DNA from: Candidatus Uhrbacteria bacterium
GTDB taxonomy: Bacteria; Patescibacteriota; Patescibacteriia; UBA9934; GWF2-40-263
Assembly (NCBI GenBank): GCA_023246275.1
Contig: JAHFIS010000002.1
Coordinates: 1-20,042, forward strand
Direction of reading: 5' to 3'
Length of the DNA stretch: 20,042 nucleotides
In this document: in pieces, positions 1-6,244 of the stretch
Numbering within the stretch: position 1 is the first letter of the stretch
Layout: each line of letters starts with the position of its first letter
Position numbers and translations under genes: made by a program
The notes under the pieces: model-generated
The model's input: the letters and a program-made list of their open reading frames with translations, nothing else
What the model was told of the DNA's origin: nothing
The model's database searches: none

Positions 1-654
1 CTCTTTTTCGCCGAGACGCTGAGGACGAAGCGCAAGACCCCGGTAACCCTTTCGACCGGCGCGGAAAATATTCGGCTCGCATTCACGATGCCGCGCGTCC
101 GGCTGCTGTTCCTCGTCCAGTTCCTGCTCGTGCTCGGATTCACGACGTACACCTCGTACATCCAGGTGTACCTCATCGACCGGTTCCACCTGTCACAGGG
201 CGCGATCGGCGACGTGTTCGGATTCATCGGCATCTGCATCGCGCTGTCGCAGGGCCTCGTGGCCCGACCGATCGCCGACCGGTTCTCTCCCGCGTCCGTC
301 CTCCGCGTCGCGCCGGTCGGCCTTGCCGCGACGCTCATCCTCGTCCTGCTCCCGTCGCACATGAAGACGATGTTCCTCGTGTTCCCGTTCATGGCTATTT
401 TCCAGGGGCTGGTCTCGACGAACGTCATGGCGCTCATTTCCGCAACCGCCGACCACGAGTCGCAGGGCGAGATCCTCGGTATCAACCAGTCCGTCGCCTC
501 GTTCGGCCAGTTCCTTCCCGGCCTGTTCGGGGGCGCGGCCGCGGCATACAGCTCGTCGGCGCCGACGGTGATAGGCGCGACATTGACCCTTGCGGCATGG
601 GGCGTTTTCGTCGCCGGCTATCGGTCGAACGGATCAAGGTTTCACGAAATATAA
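1..654 (+). CDS. MFS transporter, C-terminal part (5' truncated by window)
   Basis: The reading frame is open from base 1, so the gene starts outside the window; the first ATG inside (88) is internal. The 217 visible residues hold several hydrophobic helices separated by short charged loops. The loop pattern RPIADRFSP and the segment DHESQGEILGINQS followed by a glycine-rich helix (PGLFGG) are typical of the C-terminal half of drug:H+ antiporter (TetA-like) major facilitator proteins. The protein would act in the cytoplasmic membrane as a proton-coupled exporter; the substrate cannot be told from this half. It ends at TAA 652-654, only 9 bases before the convergent acyltransferase gene stops. 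The family call is firm; a specific resistance role is not supported. Confidence 0.85.
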   Translation, partial: LFFAETLRTKRKTPVTLSTGAENIRLAFTMPRVRLLFLVQFLLVLGFTTYTSYIQVYLIDRFHLSQGAIGDVFGFIGICIALSQGLVARPIADRFSPASVLRVAPVGLAATLILVLLPSHMKTMFLVFPFMAIFQGLVSTNVMALISATADHESQGEILGINQSVASFGQFLPGLFGGAAAAYSSSAPTVIGATLTLAAWGVFVAGYRSNGSRFHEI

Positions 655-656
655 AA

Positions 657-677
657 GCTCGCCTTACGCGGGCGAGC
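657..677 (-). terminator. Terminator of the acyltransferase gene
   Basis: A 7-bp stem GCTCGCC/GGCGAGC with a 7-base loop, followed on the minus strand by TTTTAT. The hairpin overlaps the last codons and the stop of the minus-strand gene and fills the gap between two convergent genes. Confidence 0.65.
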
Positions 678-1530
678 GAGCGAAGCGCTTTTCGAATTCG
701 CGGTCCATGCGGTCGTAGGCGTCCTCGAGGAATTGGTCCGCGTCCTCGGGGTTCACGTGGGGGTGAAACTCAACCGTGACGTCGACGATGCGGTCGCAGA
801 GGTCCGCCGTGTCGAATACGGTCTTGCCGCCAGGGGGAATGGGCCAGAGGACGGTTACGACGGCGACACCGTGGCCCGGAAGCTCCGCGCACATCTCGCG
901 GAAGCTCTTCATTCCCGCGCCCGGGTCGCCGACGGATCTTCTCCGGGCCCCCTTCTTTGCGCCGACGAACCGCTCGCCTTCGGGAAACAGGCCGACGCAC
1001 GCGTCCTCGATGCGCGCCAGGCGGTAGAACCTGCGCATTGCCAGGCGATTGAATCGCCGGCGCGTCTCGGTCGGCAGGTCCTTCATGTCCTTGCTCCGGA
1101 TAATGATCGCGTACCCGCACCCCCTCATCAGTCCGGCAATGAGCGGGATCTTGAGCACCCCCTGCTTCACGACCCAGCGGATGTTCGCGTGCCCGGCGCG
1201 CACGGTGGCGGCGGGAAGAAACACGCCGTCGATGGCGGAGCGATGGTTGGACAGGTACACGAACGGGATGTCGCCAAGGCTGGCTCGCGCGTCATTCGGG
1301 AAATGAACGTGGATGTCCGTGCCCATGATCAGCCGAATGACGCCCTGCAGCCGCGCTCCCGACTCCGCGACGTGCGACGCGTTCCGCCGCCGACGCTCGG
1401 GCATGCCGACCCGCGTCAGCGCCATCGCGATGCGATCCATCATTCCCGGCAGATAGACGCAGAAGAACAGAACGATCAAATACGCAAGGATCGTGACGCC
1501 GATTCGAGCGAGGTTGAGAAACTTTTTCAT
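664..1530 (-). CDS. 1-acyl-sn-glycerol-3-phosphate acyltransferase-like protein (PlsC family)
   Basis: A 288-aa protein with an N-terminal hydrophobic segment (about residues 8-30) and the acyltransferase signature. Motif I appears as NHRSAID (95-101), the catalytic H-x4-D arrangement, and motif III as FPEGER (182-187), which binds the phosphate of the acceptor. Family members transfer an acyl chain from acyl-ACP or acyl-CoA to lysophosphatidic acid or a related lysolipid at the inner face of the membrane. The start is supported by GGAGGA (minus strand, bases 1540-1545) 9 bases before ATG. The C-terminal third beyond motif III is longer than in minimal PlsC. A different lysophospholipid or lipid A-like acceptor is possible; the fold assignment is firm and the substrate is not. 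Confidence 0.85.
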   Translation of the reverse strand: MKKFLNLARIGVTILAYLIVLFFCVYLPGMMDRIAMALTRVGMPERRRRNASHVAESGARLQGVIRLIMGTDIHVHFPNDARASLGDIPFVYLSNHRSAIDGVFLPAATVRAGHANIRWVVKQGVLKIPLIAGLMRGCGYAIIIRSKDMKDLPTETRRRFNRLAMRRFYRLARIEDACVGLFPEGERFVGAKKGARRRSVGDPGAGMKSFREMCAELPGHGVAVVTVLWPIPPGGKTVFDTADLCDRIVDVTVEFHPHVNPEDADQFLEDAYDRMDREFEKRFARSPA

Positions 1531-1600
1531 TTTCGATTGTCCTCCGGAAATTCAACCTACTCCGCGGGATCGATTCGCGCAAGACATCTCCCCAAAACGA

Positions 1601-1657
1601 AAAATCCCCCGTCCGATCAGTCGGACGAGGCACGGTTACCGGGAAACCGGACGGGGG
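1601..1657 (-). terminator. Terminator of the small membrane protein gene
   Basis: Two alternative hairpins share this site. A long stem pairs 1606-1615 with 1648-1657 (10 bp), and a nested short stem pairs GTCCGA with TCGGAC (1611-1626). Read on minus, both are followed by a G-run and then ATTTTTCGTTTT. The hairpin begins at the stop codon of the 62-aa gene. Confidence 0.65.
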
Positions 1658-1824
1658 CAGGGCCGCGGCAGGGCGATCGTTGCCACGAGCAGAAGCTCGG
1701 AGCAGAACAGCAGGGCCACGGCGAGGCTGGGATCTCCCGAGTAGAGGAGACCGGCGGCCAACGGGACGCGAGCAAGAAGGATGGTGAGCGCGATGCGGGA
1801 CGGAATGCGGATGGACGCGGACAT
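1636..1824 (-). CDS. Small membrane protein of unknown function (62 aa)
   Basis: No family recognised. The product has two hydrophobic segments (about residues 11-27 and 32-52) around a short GDPS turn, and a Pro/Arg-rich tail, so it should span the membrane twice. The short ORF is credible because a full expression unit surrounds it: a promoter at 1858-1885, an AGGAG ribosome site 7 bases before ATG, and a terminator overlapping the stop. A competing 80-aa frame (1617-1859) lacks such signals. It is transcribed separately from the flanking CYTH and acyltransferase genes. A toxin-like or lipid-related accessory role is conceivable, but nothing in the sequence decides this. Confidence 0.6.
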   Translation of the reverse strand: MSASIRIPSRIALTILLARVPLAAGLLYSGDPSLAVALLFCSELLLVATIALPRPCPRPVSR

Positions 1825-1857
1825 GCAAATGCTCCTGAGCCGTTTTGGCCGAGGAGC

Positions 1858-1885
1858 ATTGTACGCCCGGTTCGATTCGCGTCAA
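1858..1885 (-). promoter_or_regulatory. Sigma70-type promoter of the 62-aa gene
   Basis: On the minus strand, TTGACG (1880-1885), a 16-base spacer and TACAAT (1858-1863). The likely start is near 1851. An interrupted inverted repeat (GCTCCT at 1852-1857 against AGGAGC near 1831-1836) spans from the -10 box to the ribosome site and could be an operator or part of an mRNA hairpin. Confidence 0.65.
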
Positions 1886-1894
1886 GGGTTATTT

Positions 1895-2470
1895 TTATAC
1901 GAACGGATTCTCCATGTCGAACACGACCAGCGGAGAATGGTCGTTAAAGCGTTCCTCCCTAATCCCGTATTTGCGCGCGTACAGCGTGTCGGTCGAACAG
2001 AACAGCGCGTTCGCGTAATCGAACCCGATCTTTTCGGACGCCGAACGCACCGCTGCCTCGTCGCGCGCCTCGACCTCCACGAACGGCTCCAGGAACGGCC
2101 ACTCGTCGATGGTCACGTCTGCCCCGTCAAGCGCCCACAGCTCGCGGCGCGTTTCCTGATAGGACTTTTTCTCGGCCCCGACGAGCCTGAGCAGCTCGAC
2201 CGCCGCCTCGAAGTCGCTGACCTTCAGGCAGATTTCCTTCTGGTCCTCGATCGCCGTCCCGGTCACGATCTTCAGGCTCATCGTCACCTTGTCGCCCTCG
2301 TCCCGCACCCGAAGCCACCCGCCCGGGATCTCATGGCCCTTCGGCAGATGAAAGACGACGCGCCGCTGGGTAAATTCCGGCCTCACGAGCTTCGCCCCCG
2401 CGGCGCGCAGTCTCGCGCGGACCCCGTCCTTGTCCACCTTCTCGAATGTCGCCTCGTATTCAATGTCCAT
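1895..2470 (-). CDS. CYTH-domain protein (CyaB/ThTPase-like)
   Basis: A 191-aa protein made of one CYTH (triphosphate tunnel metalloenzyme) domain. The N-terminus IEYEATF (residues 3-9) is the ExExK strand, and alternating charged strands follow: GGWLRVRDEG, TMSLKIV and, near residue 125, TIDEWPFLEPFVEVE. These charged strands line the tunnel that binds triphosphate and metal. Members include class IV adenylate cyclases and thiamine or inorganic triphosphatases, so the substrate is open. The third signature residue is Thr (T8) instead of Lys, which may change triphosphate binding. No clear Shine-Dalgarno is visible. The region before the ATG is AT-rich (GTTAGTAATTTTTCT), so the mRNA leader may be very short. 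Confidence 0.8.
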   Translation of the reverse strand: MDIEYEATFEKVDKDGVRARLRAAGAKLVRPEFTQRRVVFHLPKGHEIPGGWLRVRDEGDKVTMSLKIVTGTAIEDQKEICLKVSDFEAAVELLRLVGAEKKSYQETRRELWALDGADVTIDEWPFLEPFVEVEARDEAAVRSASEKIGFDYANALFCSTDTLYARKYGIREERFNDHSPLVVFDMENPFV

Positions 2471-2520
2471 AGAAAAATTACTAACACCGCCATCCTACCA
2501 TGTCCGAAAACAATGAAAAA

Positions 2521-2541
2521 CGGCCCGAGCGAATCGGGCCG
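2521..2541 (-). terminator. Terminator of the DUF488/dual-OB unit
   Basis: An 8-bp perfect stem CGGCCCGA/TCGGGCCG with a 5-base loop, followed on minus by TTTTTCATTGTTTT. It begins 5 bases after the stop codon of the dual-OB gene. Confidence 0.8.
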
Positions 2542-2546
2542 GAGCG

Positions 2547-3218
2547 CTACCGGACGGTTCCGGTCAGCATGACGTAGCAGCGCGGCGGATTGAAGCGGCC
2601 TTCCCAGTCGGTCTGGTTCGCGAGGCCGAGGCGCGCCAGGCTCGCGGGGCACACGGAACCGGGTGGCATGGAACCGCCTCGAATCTTCGCGAGGAATATC
2701 TCCGATTTGACCTTGCAGACCAGCCTTCCATCTCCCGGAACGATAACTTCCGCGTATTCGTCGTCTCCGACCGTCAGCTTCTCGCAGGGAACGTACCCGA
2801 CGGAACGCGGATGCGACATAAATCCGTGCGCATACGCCTTGTCGTTGTCCTGGCGGAAGACGTTCGGAAACAGGAGTTGGACGGTCTCGAACGTGAATGC
2901 GGCGGTATACCGGCGAATCGTCGGTTCGTTCGCCATCCCAAGGAACCTGATCGCGCCCAAGTCCACCAGACGGTCCTCCGGGTGCGTCATGCGCGGATGG
3001 GAGCGGACGGGTTCCGGCATCTGGATGATCCGACCGGGCCTCCAGAGATTCCGGACCGACGCTCCTGCGATCCCGAAGAGACTCGGATGCAGGTGCATTC
3101 CCGCGGATGACAGCACGCGTACCTGTTCCCAGGATCCCTCCCGCTCGATTGCCGCGCACCCGCAGAACGTCCCGCCCGACATCTCGGTCCTCGAGAGAAC
3201 GACCGCGCGCACGGTCAC
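2547..3218 (-). CDS. Probable dual OB domain-containing protein
   Basis: A 223-aa protein. Its N-terminal pattern VVLSRTEMSGGTFCGCAAIE followed by a W-x4-RVLSS strand, and the later VDLG segment, resemble the uncharacterised dual-OB proteins often encoded beside DUF488 genes. Seven Cys residues, including C19, C21, C145 and C190, could hold metal. OB folds usually bind nucleic acid or oligonucleotides; no catalytic motif is visible. The gene overlaps the upstream DUF488 gene by four bases (ATGA at 3215-3218), so the two are translationally coupled, and a strong terminator follows it. The family call comes from remembered sequence patterns and gene context, so it is moderate; the operon is clear from the sequence. 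Confidence 0.5.
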   Translation of the reverse strand: MTVRAVVLSRTEMSGGTFCGCAAIEREGSWEQVRVLSSAGMHLHPSLFGIAGASVRNLWRPGRIIQMPEPVRSHPRMTHPEDRLVDLGAIRFLGMANEPTIRRYTAAFTFETVQLLFPNVFRQDNDKAYAHGFMSHPRSVGYVPCEKLTVGDDEYAEVIVPGDGRLVCKVKSEIFLAKIRGGSMPPGSVCPASLARLGLANQTDWEGRFNPPRCYVMLTGTVR

Positions 3219-3901
3219 GCCGTCCTCCGGCCCGGCATGTGGGACGCGGAAACGTTCGCGACCGGGATCGCCTCGAGCAGGTACCGGCGTGGACTCTTGA
3301 GCTGCGGCGCGATTCCTCCGACGTTCTCGGGCGAGAGATGCGCGACCGCGACCCCGTCGACGTGCTTTGCGATCATGCCGAGCAACACGCGCCGGTGGCA
3401 GTCCTCATGGTGCTGGCACGCGCACAGGAACGCGATGCGCTCGTGCGAGCCGTAGAGGAGCTCGCGCAGGGGCGACCCGTCCCGCAGAACCTTCCGGTCC
3501 TTCACGACGGGCCGCGCGTACCCGTGAAGGAACGCCGTCCAGGCGACGGCGCGATCCTCGCGTCCGGCCGACTTGCCGTCGGCGACCTTGTGGTACGCCG
3601 CGCGCAGGTCGGCCGTCGGCGCGAGCTCCGCGATATGCGCGCAGCCGACGTCGTGCCGCTCGCAGGCATAGGCGAGATCGTCGCGGTACGCGAACCGCGC
3701 GTCGCGGTACGTCGCGGTCTGGCGCGTGTCGACGAGCATCGTGACGCGCTCCGCCTCGAGCGTCCCGAAAAAGTGCCGCGCGCTCATCCCGCAGCTGATC
3801 CCGCACACCGTGGTGAGCGAGGGCGGCCTTGGGAGACGAACCCTGGTCAAGTCGGTCGTTGGGACGGACGTCCCAAAGGCAATTCCAAGCTGTTCCGGCA
3901 T
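3215..3901 (-). CDS. DUF488 family protein
   Basis: A 228-aa protein matching DUF488. It has the first-strand motif TVCGIS (31-36), LVDTR (56-60), an FLHGY segment (124-128) and the cysteine motif FLCACQHHEDCHRR (158-171), with C160, C162 and CHR at 168-170. The biochemical role of the family is unsettled; the conserved Asp-Arg and Cys-His-Arg positions suggest an enzyme site. Residues 1-30 and 190-228 extend beyond the usual domain. The start at 3901 is supported by GGAGGG 5 bases before ATG and by a promoter at 3929-3957. It is the first gene of a two-gene unit with the dual-OB protein, so the two products probably act together. Confidence 0.75.
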   Translation of the reverse strand: MPEQLGIAFGTSVPTTDLTRVRLPRPPSLTTVCGISCGMSARHFFGTLEAERVTMLVDTRQTATYRDARFAYRDDLAYACERHDVGCAHIAELAPTADLRAAYHKVADGKSAGREDRAVAWTAFLHGYARPVVKDRKVLRDGSPLRELLYGSHERIAFLCACQHHEDCHRRVLLGMIAKHVDGVAVAHLSPENVGGIAPQLKSPRRYLLEAIPVANVSASHMPGRRTA

Positions 3902-3928
3902 GAGAGCCCTCCGTTGCTGGGCAATCGA

Positions 3929-3957
3929 ACGGTAGCCGAAATGGACCGAAGCGTCAA
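3929..3957 (-). promoter_or_regulatory. Sigma70-type promoter of the DUF488 unit
   Basis: On the minus strand, TTGACG (3952-3957), a 17-base spacer and TACCGT (3929-3934), then GGAGGG and the ATG at 3901. Confidence 0.6.
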
Positions 3958-3987
3958 CGGGCGCGGCCGAGTTTCATCGGGACGCGA

Positions 3988-4305
3988 TTACCGTTCCGTC
4001 GGATATCCGGCCGCCGCCCATGCCGTCACGCCGCCCTCGACGCTCGACGCGTCCGGCAGACCGATCTCGTTGAGCCGCGCGCACACCCGTCCGCTGCGCC
4101 CGCCGGTCAGGCAATGGACATACACGTGGTCGTACGCGCGCAACGCCTCCTCGTAAATTGCCAGGCTTCCGATCGGGCGGTTGACTGCCGACGGAATGTG
4201 ACCTCCGGCATATTCCTCCGGCGACCGAACGTCGATCAGGATGCTGTTCCCCGGCGCCGGATTCCTGAGGCGTTCCTTCAGCTCCCGCACGGAAATGGTT
4301 TTCAT
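3988..4305 (-). CDS. Single-domain rhodanese (sulfurtransferase)
   Basis: A 105-aa protein with the complete rhodanese fold. LIDVRSPEEYAGGHIPSAVN (23-42) is the first conserved block, and the active-site loop VHCLTGGRSG holds the persulfide cysteine C65 with R70. GGVTAWAAAGYP at the end is the usual C-terminal block. Such proteins carry sulfane sulfur for tRNA thiolation, Fe-S assembly or detoxification; the acceptor here is unknown. I chose the start at 4305 because the domain begins there and its ATG overlaps the TGA of the upstream Vsr/GIY-YIG gene (ATGA at 4302-4305). A longer in-frame ORF to 4719 only shadows the upstream gene. It is the last gene of the metK operon. Confidence 0.9.
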   Translation of the reverse strand: MKTISVRELKERLRNPAPGNSILIDVRSPEEYAGGHIPSAVNRPIGSLAIYEEALRAYDHVYVHCLTGGRSGRVCARLNEIGLPDASSVEGGVTAWAAAGYPTER

Positions 4306-4967
4306 ATCATTGTGATAAATCGTTCTTTTTCCTTCCTCGGCAGCCTCTTCAGCGAAACCTCCAGTTTCCGCGCGGTCGTCCCGTCCTTCGCCTCCTTCGA
4401 CCAGACAATCTCGACAGGTCCCCGTCCCCGCGTATACTTCGCGCCCGTCCCGCCGTTGTGCGCCGCGAGACGACGGTCGAGATCCGTCGTGATCCCCGTA
4501 TACAGCGTCCCGTCGACGCACCGCAGGACATACACAAACCACGGTCGCGGCGCCCCAGCCGATGCCAGATGCGCGCGGATCTTTTCCAACCACTTCTCCC
4601 GCGTCCGCTTCCGCATCAGCTCGCCCTCCCAGACTTTCAACACGCTCCACCCGGCCTTCCGAAGCGCCGCCCGTGAAGCCTTGTCGCGCCTCATGTTCCG
4701 CTCGATCTTCGCGCGCCACCAGTCGTTCAGCTTCGGGAGTCGCGTCGCGGCATTTCGCCCGTGCCAGAAATCGCCGTCCAAAAAGATCGCCACCTTCCGC
4801 GACGGAATTGCCACGTCCGGGCAGCCGACCACCCGGTCGTAATGCCGCCGAAAATAAATCTTCTCTTTCCGCAAAAACGAAAACACCACGCGCTCGACCG
4901 TGGTATTCTTCGAGCGAATCTGCGACATGACCTCGCTGCGCTTTTCCTTGGAGAAGATGTCGGGCAT
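4302..4967 (-). CDS. Fusion of Vsr-type mismatch endonuclease and GIY-YIG nuclease
   Basis: One uninterrupted 221-aa frame. Residues 1-130 are a Vsr (very short patch repair) domain, with MSQIRSKNT, E25, D51 in CPDVAIP, FWHG with H69, D95 and VLKVWEGEL. Residues 143-219 are a GIY-YIG domain of the UPF0213 kind: VYVLRC, DGTLYTGITTDLDRRL, AKYTRGRGPVE and the catalytic-type Glu in ARKLEVSLKR. Vsr nicks DNA at T:G mismatches left by deaminated 5-methylcytosine; GIY-YIG domains also cut DNA. In the Vsr part the zinc ligands known from E. coli (C66, H71, C73, C117) and H64 are replaced (D66, R71, A73, G115, D64). No cytosine methylase is adjacent. The start lies 4 bases after the metK stop. Cellular function is inferred only. 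Confidence 0.85.
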   Translation of the reverse strand: MPDIFSKEKRSEVMSQIRSKNTTVERVVFSFLRKEKIYFRRHYDRVVGCPDVAIPSRKVAIFLDGDFWHGRNAATRLPKLNDWWRAKIERNMRRDKASRAALRKAGWSVLKVWEGELMRKRTREKWLEKIRAHLASAGAPRPWFVYVLRCVDGTLYTGITTDLDRRLAAHNGGTGAKYTRGRGPVEIVWSKEAKDGTTARKLEVSLKRLPRKEKERFITMI

Positions 4968-4971
4968 GACG

Positions 4972-6018
4972 TCAGCCTACCACAACCTCCTCCCACGAGA
5001 AACCTGGCTTCCCGAAGTGCCCGTACGACGCGGTGCCCTGGAACACCGGCTCGCGCAATCGCAGGCGCTCGATGATCGCCGCGGGGCGGAAGTCGAAGGC
5101 GCGGGCGAGGGCGGAGATGTCCTTTCCGTTCTCGTCGCGGGCCGAGACCATGAGGGGCTCTGCGCGGCCGATGGCGTAGGCGACGGAGACGAGGCACTCG
5201 CTGGCGTCGCCGCGCGCGACGATGTTCTTGGCCACGAGCCGCGACATGTACGCGGCCGAGCGATCGACCTTGGTCGCGTCCTTTCCCGAGAACGCGCCGC
5301 CGCCGTGCGGGATGAACCCGCCGTAGGTGTCCACGATGATCTTGCGCCCGGTGAGCCCCGTGTCCGCGTCGAACCCGCCGCGCACGAACGAGCCGGTCGG
5401 GTTCACGAGGATCTCGATGTCGTCGCGCAGGCCGAGCGGACGAACGAGGCGGTCGACGATCGTCCGTCGGATCTCATCCTGCCCCACCTCCGCCGCGTGC
5501 TGCGTGCTCACAAGGACAGTCCGCACCTCGCCGTTCTCGACGGTCACCTGTCCCTTCCCGTCCGGCCGCAGCCAACGCACGCCGCCCTCGCGACGCAACG
5601 CCTCAAGCCCGCGCGTCAACGCGTGCGCCGTCACCACCCCGCGCTGCAAAAACTCCGGCGTCTCGTTGGTCGCGTACCCGTACATGATCCCCTGGTCACC
5701 CGCGCCGCCCGTGTCCACCCCAAGCGCAATGTCCGGCGACTGTTGAACCACGCTCACGATCACGCGCGCCGGCTCGTCGTACCCGATCGCCCTGATCGTC
5801 GCGCGAGCAATCGCCTCGTAGTCGACGACGGCACCGGTCGTCACTTCCCCGCCGACGACGAACAACTCCGCCGCGCCAAAACACTCGACCGCCACGCGGC
5901 TCCGCGGATCCTGCCGCAGACACGCGTCCAGCACCGCGTCACTTACCTGGTCGCACACCTTGTCGGGATGCCCGCTCGTGACGGACTCGACGGAATAAAG
6001 ATTCGGAATATGGCTCAT
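4972..6018 (-). CDS. metK: S-adenosylmethionine synthase
   Basis: Makes S-adenosylmethionine from ATP and methionine, releasing phosphate and pyrophosphate, in the cytosol. The 348-aa product carries the family signatures in order: ESVTSGHPDK (11-20, with catalytic H17), GAGDQGIM (105-112) and GGGAFSGKD (239-247, the P-loop-like block). It is shorter than the roughly 380-aa enterobacterial enzyme. The start ATG at 6018 has no Shine-Dalgarno; a terminator-like hairpin sits just upstream. It leads an operon with the Vsr/GIY-YIG nuclease (4-base gap) and the rhodanese (overlap), which ties SAM supply to DNA-repair-like and sulfur-transfer genes, though this may be chance. Confidence 0.95.
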   Translation of the reverse strand: MSHIPNLYSVESVTSGHPDKVCDQVSDAVLDACLRQDPRSRVAVECFGAAELFVVGGEVTTGAVVDYEAIARATIRAIGYDEPARVIVSVVQQSPDIALGVDTGGAGDQGIMYGYATNETPEFLQRGVVTAHALTRGLEALRREGGVRWLRPDGKGQVTVENGEVRTVLVSTQHAAEVGQDEIRRTIVDRLVRPLGLRDDIEILVNPTGSFVRGGFDADTGLTGRKIIVDTYGGFIPHGGGAFSGKDATKVDRSAAYMSRLVAKNIVARGDASECLVSVAYAIGRAEPLMVSARDENGKDISALARAFDFRPAAIIERLRLREPVFQGTASYGHFGKPGFSWEEVVVG

Positions 6019-6028
6019 AACGAAAACG

Positions 6029-6113
6029 CGCTCCCAAAGAGGGAGCGAATAAAATGAATTATCTTTCCCAAGCGTGGGCGAGAATTAGCACCGATTTCGA
6101 CGCGTTCGTCGAA
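6029..6113 (-). promoter_or_regulatory. Hairpin-rich metK leader (possible attenuator)
   Basis: On the minus strand before metK are three inverted repeats. TTCGACG/CGTCGAA (6096-6113) has a 4-base loop. CCCA/TGGG (6068-6079) is short. CGCTCCC/GGGAGCG (6029-6047) is followed by CGTTTTCGTT directly before the ATG. The last resembles a weak intrinsic terminator. I see no match to the known SAM-I or SAM-II riboswitch cores. Confidence 0.35.
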
Positions 6114-6193
6114 GGGTTGCCGGCAGGTCACAGGGCTCGTTCCCTCGCTGCGCTCTGGATATGATCGATTGTACTTGAATGATACCACGCGCG

Positions 6194-6222
6194 TTGACAC
6201 CTCGTCCACATCGCGCTATCCT
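6194..6222 (+). promoter_or_regulatory. Sigma70-type promoter of the SLOG-like gene
   Basis: TTGACA (6194-6199), a 17-base spacer and TATCCT (6217-6222) on the plus strand, followed by AAAGGA 6 bases before the ATG at 6245. The match and spacing are close to consensus. A weaker TACAAT on minus (6168-6173) could serve the divergent metK operon. Confidence 0.75.
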
Positions 6223-6244
6223 CCCGGCGCACAAAGGATTCCAC

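Noticed and set aside
733..1947. 404-aa plus-strand ORF
   Set aside because: It lies antisense to the acyltransferase and small membrane protein genes, has Arg/Asp/His-rich composition typical of a GC-rich shadow frame and no recognisable domain.
4900..6057. 385-aa plus-strand ORF
   Set aside because: Antisense shadow of metK; low-complexity charged composition and no start signals.
6019..6193. Known SAM riboswitch upstream of metK
   Set aside because: I looked for the conserved SAM-I and SAM-II core segments on minus and found none; only generic hairpins remain.
6015..6209. 64-aa minus-strand ORF before metK
   Set aside because: It contains the PERSEG type peptide that comes from a common interspersed DNA repeat (near 6133-6160), and it runs through the metK leader hairpins.
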